Source: Akkermansia muciniphila
GTDB taxonomy: Bacteria > Verrucomicrobiota > Verrucomicrobiia > Verrucomicrobiales > Akkermansiaceae
Reading direction: 5' to 3'
Assembly (NCBI RefSeq): GCF_040616545.1
Contig: NZ_CP156688.1
Span: 1 to 64,000 of the forward strand
DNA: 64,000 nt
A model generated the notes under the pieces. That model ran no database searches. It saw nothing but the letters and a program-made list of their open reading frames with translations, and had not been told where the DNA came from. Both the position numbers and the translations under genes were made by a program. This document shows, in pieces, positions 38,788 to 46,893 of the stretch (position 1 is its first letter; the number at the start of each line of letters is the position of its first letter).

Positions 38788-39696
38788 TTAGTTGAGCTTT
38801 TCAGGGTACACGCCCTGCTTGATGAGTTTGTTGATGCCTTCCACGACCATGGGCTTGTCCCCGGGATAGGTCATCCCGAACCAGGTGGAGGAGGTGGGAA
38901 GAACGGCGCAGTCCGCGCGGTCTTCATGAATCAGGGCGTCCACCACGGTGGGAATGAAGCATTCGCTCTTGGGTTCCTGGCCGTGTTCCTTCAGGAAGTC
39001 GATGAAACGGTCTTCCGTCAGCTCAATGAAGGAGGGGGAGAAGAGCCAGAAGTTCATGGAAACCAGTTCGCCGGGGTCCACGGGCAGGCGTTCGCCCTTC
39101 AGGTTGTTGCCGCGCACCACGCCGTCTTCATCAGCCTGGATTTTCACGAATTCCTCCACGCCGTCCAGCAGGCCTTCCTTGATGGAGCAGATGCCGCGGT
39201 TCACGTCCCCGTTGTCGGAGAGGGTGTTCTTCAGCGGATAGCCGATCATGCCGTAATGGGCCTTTGCGGGTTCATCCGTGGTGGTGGTCAGGAACTTGGC
39301 GGCCTGCACAAAGGCGTCCGCGCCGTAAAAGTCATCTGCATTCACCACGGCAAAGGGTTCTTTCACCACATTGCGGGCGGCGCGCAGGGCGTGGGCGGTG
39401 CCCCAGGGTTTTTCGCGGCCTTCCGGCACGGAAAAGCCTTCTGGCAGGTCGTCCAGGGACTGGAAGGCGTAATCCACCTCAATCTTGCCGGCAAAGCGGC
39501 TGCCGACCTTTTCCTTGAAAATGTCTTCAAAGTCACGGCGGATAATGAATACCACCTTTCCGAAACCGGCCCGGATGGCATCATAAACAGAGTAGTCAAG
39601 AACGACTTCACCGTTGGGGCCCATCGGGTCAAGTTGCTTGAGACCGCCGTAACGGCTACCCATACCAGCTGCTAAAACAAGAAGTGTAGGCTTCAT
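38788..39696 (-). CDS. Sugar-1-phosphate nucleotidyltransferase
   Basis: A 302-residue nucleotidyltransferase with the N-terminal signature LVLAAGMGSRYGGLKQ, nucleotide-binding Asp in VVNADDFYG, and the GTAHALRAAR segment. It is the first gene of the minus-strand trio, 12 bases before the kinase start. It probably converts the kinase product to an NDP-sugar. Lys in GLKQLDPMG would contact phosphate. It resembles a compact form of the family, with no left-handed beta-helix (no GlmU acetyltransferase domain). Confidence 0.87.
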   Translation of the reverse strand: MKPTLLVLAAGMGSRYGGLKQLDPMGPNGEVVLDYSVYDAIRAGFGKVVFIIRRDFEDIFKEKVGSRFAGKIEVDYAFQSLDDLPEGFSVPEGREKPWGTAHALRAARNVVKEPFAVVNADDFYGADAFVQAAKFLTTTTDEPAKAHYGMIGYPLKNTLSDNGDVNRGICSIKEGLLDGVEEFVKIQADEDGVVRGNNLKGERLPVDPGELVSMNFWLFSPSFIELTEDRFIDFLKEHGQEPKSECFIPTVVDALIHEDRADCAVLPTSSTWFGMTYPGDKPMVVEGINKLIKQGVYPEKLN

Positions 39697-39771
39697 AATA
39701 CGCGGGCCATTATGACCAAGCCTCCCCGTTTGGCAACTGGAAAATGCCGGAAAACCGGAGAAATCCGCCCG

Positions 39772-40491
39772 TTAAAAAACGTAAGAGCACCAAAGGCCCA
39801 GCACCACTTTTTTGAAATCATCCCGCCCGTAGCCGCAATACCACCCCAGGAAGGGCTCCACCCGCAGACTGCCGGAAACGGCCCACCGCACGCCCGTGCG
39901 CGCCATCAGCTCCTTCAAGCCGTTTCTCCCCAGGTAATCATGGGAAAACCCCAGGGAAACCGTGTTTACCATGGCTACGGATTCGCACAGCAGGGGCTGC
40001 CACGTAACGCCCCACTGGGAGTACACCCCCTCCTGCCCGGAGTCATACAGAAAGGAGCCGCTGAACGACCAGGACGGCATGGGATTCCACTTGAGGGACA
40101 GGCCGGGCTCCGTTCCGCTTTTCAAGGGGCAGGAATCATACCACTGCCCGTTGACGAACAGGCCGGCCGTGCATTCGTCCGCCAGATAATACTGAAGCTC
40201 CCCGTGCAGGGTGGTCTGGCTGAAATTGCGCCCCTGCCAGTTGCGGATGGCAAAGAGTTCCCCGCTCACCGCCCATGAGTCCGACAGGGAGGCCCCGCCG
40301 GAAATCTGGCCTTCCACGGAATTGGGGCCCAGCTTCTCCCCGCGGTGGATGTAGTCCGAACGGTAGCCGCCCAGCAATTCTCCCCCCATGCGGATGGGGG
40401 AACGGCCGTCCACCTCCGTCAGGGGCGGGGGTCCGTCATACCCCTGTACGGCCTGCACGGCGCAGCACAGGATAATGGGAAACAGCCTCAT
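39772..40491 (-). CDS. Predicted outer-membrane beta-barrel protein
   Basis: A 239-residue exported protein with signal peptide MRLFPIILCCAVQAVQG. Alternating polar and aromatic residues over most of the length, and a terminal phenylalanine (LGLWCSYVF), are typical of outer-membrane beta-barrels. Repeated strands such as GELLGGYRSDYIHRG, GELQYYLADECTAGLF and SFSGSFLYDSG support about ten strands. I do not recognise a specific family. It is divergent from the site-2 protease gene. Confidence 0.7.
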   Translation of the reverse strand: MRLFPIILCCAVQAVQGYDGPPPLTEVDGRSPIRMGGELLGGYRSDYIHRGEKLGPNSVEGQISGGASLSDSWAVSGELFAIRNWQGRNFSQTTLHGELQYYLADECTAGLFVNGQWYDSCPLKSGTEPGLSLKWNPMPSWSFSGSFLYDSGQEGVYSQWGVTWQPLLCESVAMVNTVSLGFSHDYLGRNGLKELMARTGVRWAVSGSLRVEPFLGWYCGYGRDDFKKVVLGLWCSYVF

Positions 40492-40594
40492 GAAGGCCTT
40501 TTAACACAATCTCCTGCGCCATACCAACGCCAAAACGGTGCATGCACGTTCTCCGGACTTGGCAAAAGGGGAATCTGCCCTTACCCTCTCGCGC

Positions 40595-41287
40595 ATGATT
40601 CATTTCACCCTGTTCGGGATACCTGTTTACATCCGCCCCAGCTTCTGGGTGGTGCTGGCCATCTTTGGCGGCGCTCTCAGCATCAACAGTGTGGAAGGCC
40701 TCATTTACCCGGCCCTGTTCGTCATTGCCGGCTTCGTCGCCATCCTGTCCCATGAAATGGGGCACGCGCTGGTGGGCCGCAGGCTGGGCGGGGGCCAGCA
40801 GACGATCATTCTGGAACTCTTCGGCGGCCTGACGAGCAGCCACGGCATGCAACTGACCCGCGGAGGAAGGGCCCTCATGATTCTGGCGGGCCCCATGATG
40901 ACCCTGCTGCTGGGCGTCATCAGCCTGTGGATTACCTGGAACATCGTCGCCCCGGTCATGACCGCGCACAACCTGACCTTCTGGGACCTGGCCATCAGCC
41001 CCTTCACGGCAGCGGCCATCTCCCCCCAGCTTTACATCCTCTCCTGCCTCATCATGATCGGGGAATGGTGGACCATCCTGAACCTGCTGCCCATCTATCC
41101 CCTGGACGGCGGGCAGCTGATCGCCCAGTTCATCCGCTCTCCCAAAAAGGTGTTCATGACCGGGTTCATCACGGCCATCATGATCGGGCTGCTCAGCTTC
41201 CAGCTCTTCCACGGCTACTTCATTCCCATCTTCATGGCCCTCTTCGCCTTCAGCAACTACCGGGAATATAAGAACGCCCCTTTTTAA
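40595..41287 (+). CDS. Site-2 protease family (M50) membrane peptidase
   Basis: A 230-residue intramembrane metalloprotease-like protein. The zinc motif is HEMGH (in AILSHEMGHALVGRRLGG), and the second metal site LNLLPIYPLDGGQ supplies the Asp. Both are intact, so it should be active. Four to six hydrophobic segments are present, starting with FTLFGIPVYIRPSFW. There is no PDZ domain, so it belongs to the compact class of site-2 proteases, often tied to regulated proteolysis. No partner anti-sigma gene is adjacent. I chose the ATG at 40595. Confidence 0.93.
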   Translation: MIHFTLFGIPVYIRPSFWVVLAIFGGALSINSVEGLIYPALFVIAGFVAILSHEMGHALVGRRLGGGQQTIILELFGGLTSSHGMQLTRGGRALMILAGPMMTLLLGVISLWITWNIVAPVMTAHNLTFWDLAISPFTAAAISPQLYILSCLIMIGEWWTILNLLPIYPLDGGQLIAQFIRSPKKVFMTGFITAIMIGLLSFQLFHGYFIPIFMALFAFSNYREYKNAPF

Positions 41288-41341
41288 TATTCCAAGCTTT
41301 CTCCGCGGGTTACGCCCGTTCCATTCAACATACCATCCAAT

Positions 41342-42862
41342 ATGTCTCAACAAACTGCAATCACGCCCACCCGCGCCCAGGATTTTCCCGAGTGGTATCA
41401 GCAAGTCATCAAGGCCGCCGACATGGCGGAGAATTCCGAGGTGCGCGGCTGCATGGTCATCAAGCCGTGGGGCTACGCCATCTGGGAACTCATTCAGAAG
41501 GACCTGGACCAGCGCTTCAAGGACACCGGCCACACGAACGCCTATTTCCCCCTGCTGATTCCGATTTCCTATCTGGAAAAGGAAGCGGAACACGCCGAAG
41601 GCTTCGCCACGGAATGCGCCGTAGTCACCCACCACAGGCTGGAAGCACAGAAGGATGAAGCCACCGGCAAGACCCGCATGATTCCCACCGGTGAGCTCAC
41701 GGAGCCCTTCGTCATCCGCCCCACCTCGGAAACCGTCATCGGCGCGGCCTTCGCCCGCTGGACATCCAGCTACCGCGACCTGCCCCTGAAGGTGAACCAG
41801 TGGTGCAACGTGATGCGCTGGGAAATGAGGCCCCGCATCTTCCTGCGCACGGCGGAATTCCTGTGGCAGGAAGGCCACACGGCCCATGAAACCCGCGAGG
41901 AAGCCATTGAGGAAACCCTCACCATGCACAAGGTTTACGAGGACTTCCAGAGGGACGTGCTCGCCATCCCGACCATTCCTGGAGAAAAGACGGAAGGGGA
42001 ACGCTTCCCCGGCGCGGAACAGACCTACACCGTGGAAGCCATGGTGCAGGACCGCAAGGCCATCCAGGCCGGAACCTCCCACTTCCTGGGGCAGAACTTC
42101 TCCAAATCCCAGAACATCTGCTTTGCCGGGCGTGACAACACCCAGCAGTTCGCCTGGACGAGCTCCTGGGGCGTCTCTACCCGCATGATCGGGGCGCTCA
42201 TCATGATGCACTCCGACGACGACGGCCTGGTCTGCCCGCCCCGCGTCGCTCCCCAGCAGGTCGTCATCATCCCCGTTACGCCCAAGGAAGAAAGCCGCCA
42301 GGCCATTCTGGACCACTGCGATGAACTGGCGCGCACCCTCCGCTCCAAGACCTTCCATGGCCAGCCGCTCCGCGTGCTGGTGGACAGGCGCGACCTGGGC
42401 GGCGGAGCCAAGAAATGGGAATGGGTGAAGAAGGGCGTGCCCGTGCGTCTGGAAATAGGCCCCCGGGACCTGGAAAAAGGCTCCGTATGCGTCCAGCGGC
42501 GCGACCAGCCCGTGAATGAAAAATCCTTCGTCCCGGAAACGGAACTGGTGGATACCGTTACGGACATTCTCCAGGACATCCAGGACGCCCTGCTCCAGCG
42601 GGCCATCGCCTTCCGGGACGCCCACATCCGCCCCGCCTCCACCCTGCGGGAACTGGAAGAAAACTTCTCCGGAGAAGGCGACGCCGACTGGCTCCAGGTG
42701 CCGTGGGACGGTTCGCCGGAAGAGGAAGAGGAGCTCGCCAAACGGCTGCGCATCTCCATCCGCTGCATCCCGCTCGGCGAGCTGGGCCGCGGGGAGCCCG
42801 CCCCCTGCATCCTCACCGGCCGCATGACGGAACGCCGCGTCCTCTGGGCCAGAAGCTACTGA
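41342..42862 (+). CDS. proS: Prolyl-tRNA synthetase, archaeal/eukaryotic-like type
   Basis: A 506-residue class II aminoacyl-tRNA synthetase charging tRNA-Pro. It starts with AQDFPEWYQQVIKAADMA, and has motif 2 (WCNVMRWEMRPRIFLRTAEFLWQEGHTA) and motif 3 (GALIMMHSDDDGLVCPP). The anticodon-binding domain follows (QQVVIIPVTPKEE). It ends in Tyr (LWARSY), as archaeal/eukaryotic-type (ProS3) enzymes do, and lacks the editing insertion of the typical bacterial ProS. No Shine-Dalgarno sequence precedes the ATG. Confidence 0.96.
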   Translation: MSQQTAITPTRAQDFPEWYQQVIKAADMAENSEVRGCMVIKPWGYAIWELIQKDLDQRFKDTGHTNAYFPLLIPISYLEKEAEHAEGFATECAVVTHHRLEAQKDEATGKTRMIPTGELTEPFVIRPTSETVIGAAFARWTSSYRDLPLKVNQWCNVMRWEMRPRIFLRTAEFLWQEGHTAHETREEAIEETLTMHKVYEDFQRDVLAIPTIPGEKTEGERFPGAEQTYTVEAMVQDRKAIQAGTSHFLGQNFSKSQNICFAGRDNTQQFAWTSSWGVSTRMIGALIMMHSDDDGLVCPPRVAPQQVVIIPVTPKEESRQAILDHCDELARTLRSKTFHGQPLRVLVDRRDLGGGAKKWEWVKKGVPVRLEIGPRDLEKGSVCVQRRDQPVNEKSFVPETELVDTVTDILQDIQDALLQRAIAFRDAHIRPASTLRELEENFSGEGDADWLQVPWDGSPEEEEELAKRLRISIRCIPLGELGRGEPAPCILTGRMTERRVLWARSY

Positions 42863-42887
42863 TCCTCCCATTGACACCCTTTCTTCA

Positions 42888-42941
42888 CGGGACTGTTCCA
42901 AGGCAAGGAAAACGCGCCTTTCCGGAACAGTCCCGTTTTTT
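42888..42941 (+). terminator. Intrinsic terminator of proS
   Basis: CGGGACTGTTCC and GGAACAGTCCCG form a perfect 12-base stem, followed by six T, 25 bases past the proS stop. A textbook rho-independent terminator. Confidence 0.92.
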
Positions 42942-43305
42942 ATGGAAACAGGGAGCCCTTCATAATTTTCCGCATTCTTTCTGTAAAAACCTCTTCATTT
43001 CGGACGCCGCCCCCGCCCCGCCGTTATAAGGGATAAATACATGCTCTTCCGGTTCAATATGACCAAGCATAAATAGTTGAAAAGGGTGGAAATTGGTTGA
43101 AGAAGGTTGAAAAGCCTTGAAATTACTAAGCTGTTGAGAGAAGACGAAAGGGTCACGAGAGCATTTACACACATAATTCCCTGAGAAAGGGTGAAACCTG
43201 AAATTCTGAAAGTGTCATTTGTCCCATGTGGGACACCCTTCCCACTCTCTCTAGGCCGCCCATCCGCGCGGAGCAGCGAGGCGTCCGCGAAGGCTCCGCG
43301 GTTAG
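42942..43305. other. Non-coding stretch before the ankyrin remnant
   Basis: No gene is supported. Between 43073 and 43125 there is a run of short direct repeats based on GGTTGAA/CTTGAAA. From about 43240 the sequence turns GC-rich and flows into the ankyrin-like reading frame. It is probably degraded sequence at the edge of the accessory region. Confidence 0.35.
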
Positions 43306-43740
43306 TTGGCGGGTGCTGCCAACCTGTCCCTGGCGATACGAAACAGATCCAATTCGTATCTGGAACAGGGAGCCGACGCCAATGAAATGGACCGGAACGG
43401 CCTCGTCCCCCTGTACCACGCTACCGGCATCAAGGGAAAACCTGAAATTACGAGCCTGCTCATTCAACACGGCGCCCACGTTAACGCCATATGCGGGGGA
43501 ACGGTTTCCATGCTGGACCACGCCAGGAACCGCCATGACACCGCCCAGGAAAAACTGCTGCTGGAACACGGGGCCAAAACAGCCGCGGAACTGAAAGAGC
43601 AGCAGCCAGCCGCCCCTCCCAAGGGCGAACCGGAACGCCCGGAAAAAGCAGCCTCACCTCTTTCCATCCCCCCTCCTTCCCAGAAGCATCAGTTCTCTTT
43701 AAGAGGTATGGCAGCGTGTACCTATTCCGGTGAAACATGA
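43306..43740 (+). pseudogene. Ankyrin-repeat protein fragment
   Basis: The 144-residue frame contains about two and a half ankyrin repeats: YLEQGADANEMDRNGLVPLYHA, then EITSLLIQHGAHVNA and KLLLEHGAKT. The best start is TTG, with no ribosome-binding site and no N-terminal signal or capping repeat. The C-terminus ends in low-complexity Pro/Glu/Lys sequence. It looks like the surviving 3' piece of a larger ankyrin protein gene, but a short functional protein cannot be excluded. Confidence 0.5.
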
Positions 43741-43759
43741 ATTTTTCTCTAAAAAAATC

Positions 43760-43787
43760 TTGCCAAATCCGGATAGCCCTATATATT
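43760..43787 (+). promoter_or_regulatory. Promoter of tRNA-Gly
   Basis: TTGCCA and TATATT are separated by 16 bases, and the -10 box ends 39 bases before the mature tRNA. This is a good sigma-70-type match. Confidence 0.5.
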
Positions 43788-43826
43788 CTCTGCCACACGG
43801 ACGCCGCAAGGCTCCGGTCATCCAAA

Positions 43827-43901
43827 GCGGATGTAGCTCAGGGGTAGAGCGCAACCTTGCCAAGGTTGATGTCGTGGGTTCGAATCCCATCATCCGCTCC
43901 A
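43827..43901 (+). tRNA. tRNA-Gly (anticodon GCC)
   Basis: The cloverleaf folds with a perfect 7-base acceptor stem (GCGGATG with CATCCGC), a GCTC/GAGC D-stem, a CAACC/GGTTG anticodon stem with GCC at 43859-43861, and a GTGGG/CCCAT T-stem with one G-T pair and the TTCGAAT loop. The CCA end is encoded (43899-43901). It lies at the left edge of the accessory Rhs region, a common insertion context, although I found no duplicated tRNA 3' end. Confidence 0.96.
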
Positions 43902-44046
43902 ACAATTCCTGTAAGAAAACCTACGCAAACCTTGATATTGCTAGGATAATGCATAAAGTTCATGCAAGAAAATTCTATACAGCTTTAGACGTCTTCCTGA
44001 CTGGGAAATTACTGTCCCTCTAGTGGACAATATTCCAAAGTATGGC

Positions 44047-44762
44047 TCAGAGGCATCGACATACTACAAAGGGAAGCTGGCAGGAAAGAAGGAAGCGCTT
44101 GCGTGAAACGAGAGCTCCTTCCTCATAAATGGATTTCTCCACTCGCCTTTCTTTGTAATCGTAACGGTATTCCGCGTGCTTGTCGGCTTGGCGGTGGTCT
44201 CCGCCTGGTTCAGCGCATTGTAGGCAACATCCCATTCCCTTGTAGCTGTCCTGATCTTCGTCTGATTCCCGGCAGCATCATGCTGCGGAACGAATGCCTC
44301 CTGCTCTCCCCTCCTCAATAAAAAGATACTGGTTGAGTCCATTGGCTTCATAGCTGGTGGAAGCAGTCGCGCCTTCCCGGGAAGGTTCCCGGTTACCGAT
44401 GTTGTCATAGCCATAGCTGTACGTCCCTCCACGGCTCATGGCGCCAGACACCAGTTCTCCACGGTCATTGTACGTGTAGTTGTGTATCAGGCCGAGATCG
44501 GGGGCATTGAAATAGTCCTGTTGAGACACGCTGATTAATCCAAGTTGATCAATTCCCAAATTATTATTGAAAAACCTGTACATATTCAACGTACTATATT
44601 CTTCCATGGGGTCTTTCGTCAGCCACCGCCCGGAGAGGGCATGATAATATCTGTAATTGTAATAGACCAATCCCATTTCGTCATCAGCATACTCGCTTGA
44701 GAAGCGGAACGGATTCTGTTCGGCTGCATTACCTTCCATCCTGATTACGCTATCATAAGGCT
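44047..44762 (-). pseudogene. Decayed chimeric Rhs tip fragment (tip 3)
   Basis: Read on the minus strand, the fragment starts with an Rhs hinge (NPFRFSSEYADDEMGLVYYN ... GIDQLGLISVSQQ) equal to that of the displaced tip at 45483. At 44519/44520 it does not go on to a toxin domain. It jumps back to an internal Rhs core section (DYFNAPD ... HNYTYNDRGELVSGAMSRGG) like the main gene near 48930-48530. Further on, the frame breaks twice (about 44310 and 44215) while homology continues as AAGNQTKIRTAT and YRYDYKERRVEKS. It is a non-functional recombination remnant. Confidence 0.8.
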
Positions 44763-44846
44763 ACTTCATGTTTTTCATTTCAAGTCATTCTTCGGCATCA
44801 AAAGTCACATGATAAGAAAACAGGTAAATTACCATTGAGCAAAAAA

Positions 44847-44874
44847 GAGCCCCGAAACATTTCGAGGCTCTTTA
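44847..44874 (-). terminator. Intrinsic terminator after the Rhs-associated lipoprotein gene
   Basis: On the minus strand AGAGCCTCGAAA pairs with TTTCGGGGCTCT (one mismatch), followed by six T. It lies about 30 bases after the lipoprotein stop and separates it from tip 3. Confidence 0.82.
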
Positions 44875-44904
44875 TGTATCCTCATGGAAACCTCATTTCA
44901 TCTG

Positions 44905-45486
44905 TTATCTATAACGATACATCGGACGTTTTTCAGAAACGGGCAGGCGATATCCCTCAAATTTCAAAGCATCCGTCCCATGACGAATTCTTTTTACATC
45001 CAATTCAAGCTCCCGTCCATCTTTCCGGAGTTTCCCTGTTTTCTCAGAAAAGGGAATTTCCATGAAGATGTAGAATCTATCAGAACGTTTTGGATCGTAA
45101 GATGACTGATTGATCTTTACCAAATCTTTTGAAGATTCATTAAAATGAAACTCCTTTTTTACAATCTCCGGATCCCTGTACTTTGCCAGCAGAAAAGAAA
45201 AAGACGAACTTATAACTAAAGGACGCATCAGGGCAATCACTTGTTGTTCATCCATTCCTTGTTTCAGGCGTTTCGCTCTCTCCCTGATCTCCCGAATACT
45301 GTCGGAGGGATAATCCGTCCAAGAATAACGTTTGTAACCAGGTAAATACAAATCATCTATTTTTGGATTAAATTGATCATGAATGATTTCAATATGCTCA
45401 ACATCGTTTTGTCCGATATTTTTGTGAGTACAGGAAATCAACGTACATAGGAACCCAATACAACAGGCAGAGGGTAACATTCTCAT
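44905..45486 (-). CDS. Lipoprotein coupled to displaced Rhs tip, candidate immunity protein
   Basis: A 193-residue protein with an export signal and lipobox (CTLISC at about residues 14-19). The mature part is hydrophilic with Tyr/Arg-rich stretches (GYKRYSWTDYPSDSIREI) and no known domain. Its ATG overlaps the stop of the displaced Rhs tip by the four bases ATGA, which implies translational coupling. Immunity genes of polymorphic toxins typically lie in this position, and an exported lipoprotein would guard against a toxin acting in the envelope. No homology I recognise, so the role is inferred from position. Confidence 0.6.
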   Translation of the reverse strand: MRMLPSACCIGFLCTLISCTHKNIGQNDVEHIEIIHDQFNPKIDDLYLPGYKRYSWTDYPSDSIREIRERAKRLKQGMDEQQVIALMRPLVISSSFSFLLAKYRDPEIVKKEFHFNESSKDLVKINQSSYDPKRSDRFYIFMEIPFSEKTGKLRKDGRELELDVKRIRHGTDALKFEGYRLPVSEKRPMYRYR

Positions 45487-46619
45487 GATTCAAATTTAGT
45501 CTTTTTATTGGATTTACAACAGCACCACGATATTTTCAAGGTTCTTGTGACTTTGTTAGAGTTGGCTGGCGGCTCTTTTCCAAGTCCATTGTGGGATGTA
45601 TCGGCAAGGCAAACTCCTCCTTTACACAGAGGTTCCGCCTCGTCTCCTGCATACGTCCATACAGGAGGTTTTCCCATACCAGGTTTTTTCGATGTATAGT
45701 AAGCAGTTCCCTCAAAGGTAGCTGTTCCTTCCGTAGGCCGTTCCTCGTGAGAAAACAGTTTAGCAAATGACCATGTATCTTTCATCGTTCCACTCACATT
45801 CCAGCTTTCTTTTTCTGAGGCCGAAAGAGGAACAGATTTAGGATCTTCTTTATCACAGTTTTTAATTTCTCCCTCTATTTTGAATTCCTGATATATTACT
45901 CCATCTGGGTTCGTTTTTCCCTTAAGAATCCATTGAATATCCCAGCGGAAGTGTCCACACTCACCCGCTTTCTTTGAGATACTTTTATAGTCTAATTCGG
46001 GAGGTCCTTCCACACGAGGAGGCCCGCCGGGCAAAGGCTGTTGTTGAGACACGCTGATTAATCCAAGTTGATCAATTCCCAAATTATTATTGAGAAATCT
46101 GTACATATTCAACGTACCATATTCTTCCATGGGGTCTTTTGTCAACCATCGCCCTAAGAGGGCATGATAATATCTGTAATTATAATAGACCAGTCCCCAT
46201 TCGTCATCGGAATACTCGCTGGAGAAACGGAACGGATTCTGTTCGGCAACATTACCCTCCATCTTGATTATATTACCATAAGGGCCATATTCGTACAAGG
46301 TCCTTCTCCCTGCCTGGATTCCAAACAACGCCGTCGTGTTTTTCAACAGGTCATGCGTGTAGTACAGGTCTTCCTGGTAAGTTCCTACTTCATCAAACAG
46401 GCTCATGGCAAGAATGCGTGTTGCTGAAGATTCCATCGGGTCCCCCAGGTAGGTCTTGCGCAGGGATAGGTGTTGCCTCCTCTGTCTCGTTAAAGGCAGG
46501 AGGCGTCCTGTGAAGAAGGAAAGGCTTCCACGGCATACCCCAAGCCGGAGAAAATCTTCTTCTCCCTCCAAAAGTTCTCCCGGAATCCGAAGAAGCAGGC
46601 AATGAATAGGCGTATTCAT
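45483..46619 (-). CDS. Displaced Rhs C-terminal tip (tip 2), candidate toxin cassette
   Basis: From about 46490 downward, this frame matches the end of the main Rhs core almost exactly (KTYLGDPMESSATRILAMSL ... NPFRFSSEYSDD), then has its own hinge (YHALLGRWLTKDPMEEYG ... GIDQLGLISVSQQ) and a unique 210-residue C-terminal domain with GHFRWDIQWILKGK and a Cys-rich end (ISWCCCKSNKK). The region before it is not Rhs-like. The frame is open to 46691; the ATG at 46619 (MNTPI) is the best in-frame start and oddly resembles the MNTPV start of the main gene. It is likely silent unless recombined into the main gene. Confidence 0.65.
   Translation of the reverse strand: MNTPIHCLLLRIPGELLEGEEDFLRLGVCRGSLSFFTGRLLPLTRQRRQHLSLRKTYLGDPMESSATRILAMSLFDEVGTYQEDLYYTHDLLKNTTALFGIQAGRRTLYEYGPYGNIIKMEGNVAEQNPFRFSSEYSDDEWGLVYYNYRYYHALLGRWLTKDPMEEYGTLNMYRFLNNNLGIDQLGLISVSQQQPLPGGPPRVEGPPELDYKSISKKAGECGHFRWDIQWILKGKTNPDGVIYQEFKIEGEIKNCDKEDPKSVPLSASEKESWNVSGTMKDTWSFAKLFSHEERPTEGTATFEGTAYYTSKKPGMGKPPVWTYAGDEAEPLCKGGVCLADTSHNGLGKEPPANSNKVTRTLKISWCCCKSNKKTKFES
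46313..46407. repeat. 95-base identical direct repeat, copy in the displaced Rhs tip
   Basis: Partner of 48284-48378, in the same orientation and about 1.97 kb away. Recombination between the two would delete the present tip and its small genes and fuse tip 2 to the full core. Confidence 0.88.
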
Positions 46620-46691
46620 GGAGAGACAGGGAAACAGCCCCCAATCTACTGCTTCTTTCCCGAAAAATCCATCAGGAAAATGGAAAAACAA

Positions 46692-46722
46692 AGAGGCTCC
46701 CGGATACTCCGGGAGCCTCTTA
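46692..46722 (-). terminator. Intrinsic terminator upstream of displaced Rhs tip
   Basis: On the minus strand AAGAGGCTCCCGGA and TCCGGGAGCCTCTT form a perfect 14-base stem with a three-base loop, followed by TGTTTTTCC. It should stop transcription coming from the main Rhs gene before it reaches tip 2. Confidence 0.85.
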
Positions 46723-46893
46723 CAATAAAATATGGATTCTTAATAAGGTCTTTGGGCGCTTTTGGAAAAATCATCCAGAAAAACTTGGTCTCCTGATAAT
46801 ATCAGATCACAAAAAAGGGAGAACTCATCAAAACAGGAATTGGGAGTTTTTTACTGATCGACTAACCAACCACTTCTTACCTCAGTGTTTTAC

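Noticed and set aside
40436-42901. An 821-residue open frame on the minus strand
   Set aside because: It is antisense to the site-2 protease and proS genes, which have complete family motifs.
43170-43215. CCTGAGAAAGGGTGAAACCTGA resembles part of a TPP riboswitch (written here only as a short motif)
   Set aside because: The order of elements is wrong, the leading GGGG helix and the downstream conserved block are missing, and no thiamine gene follows.
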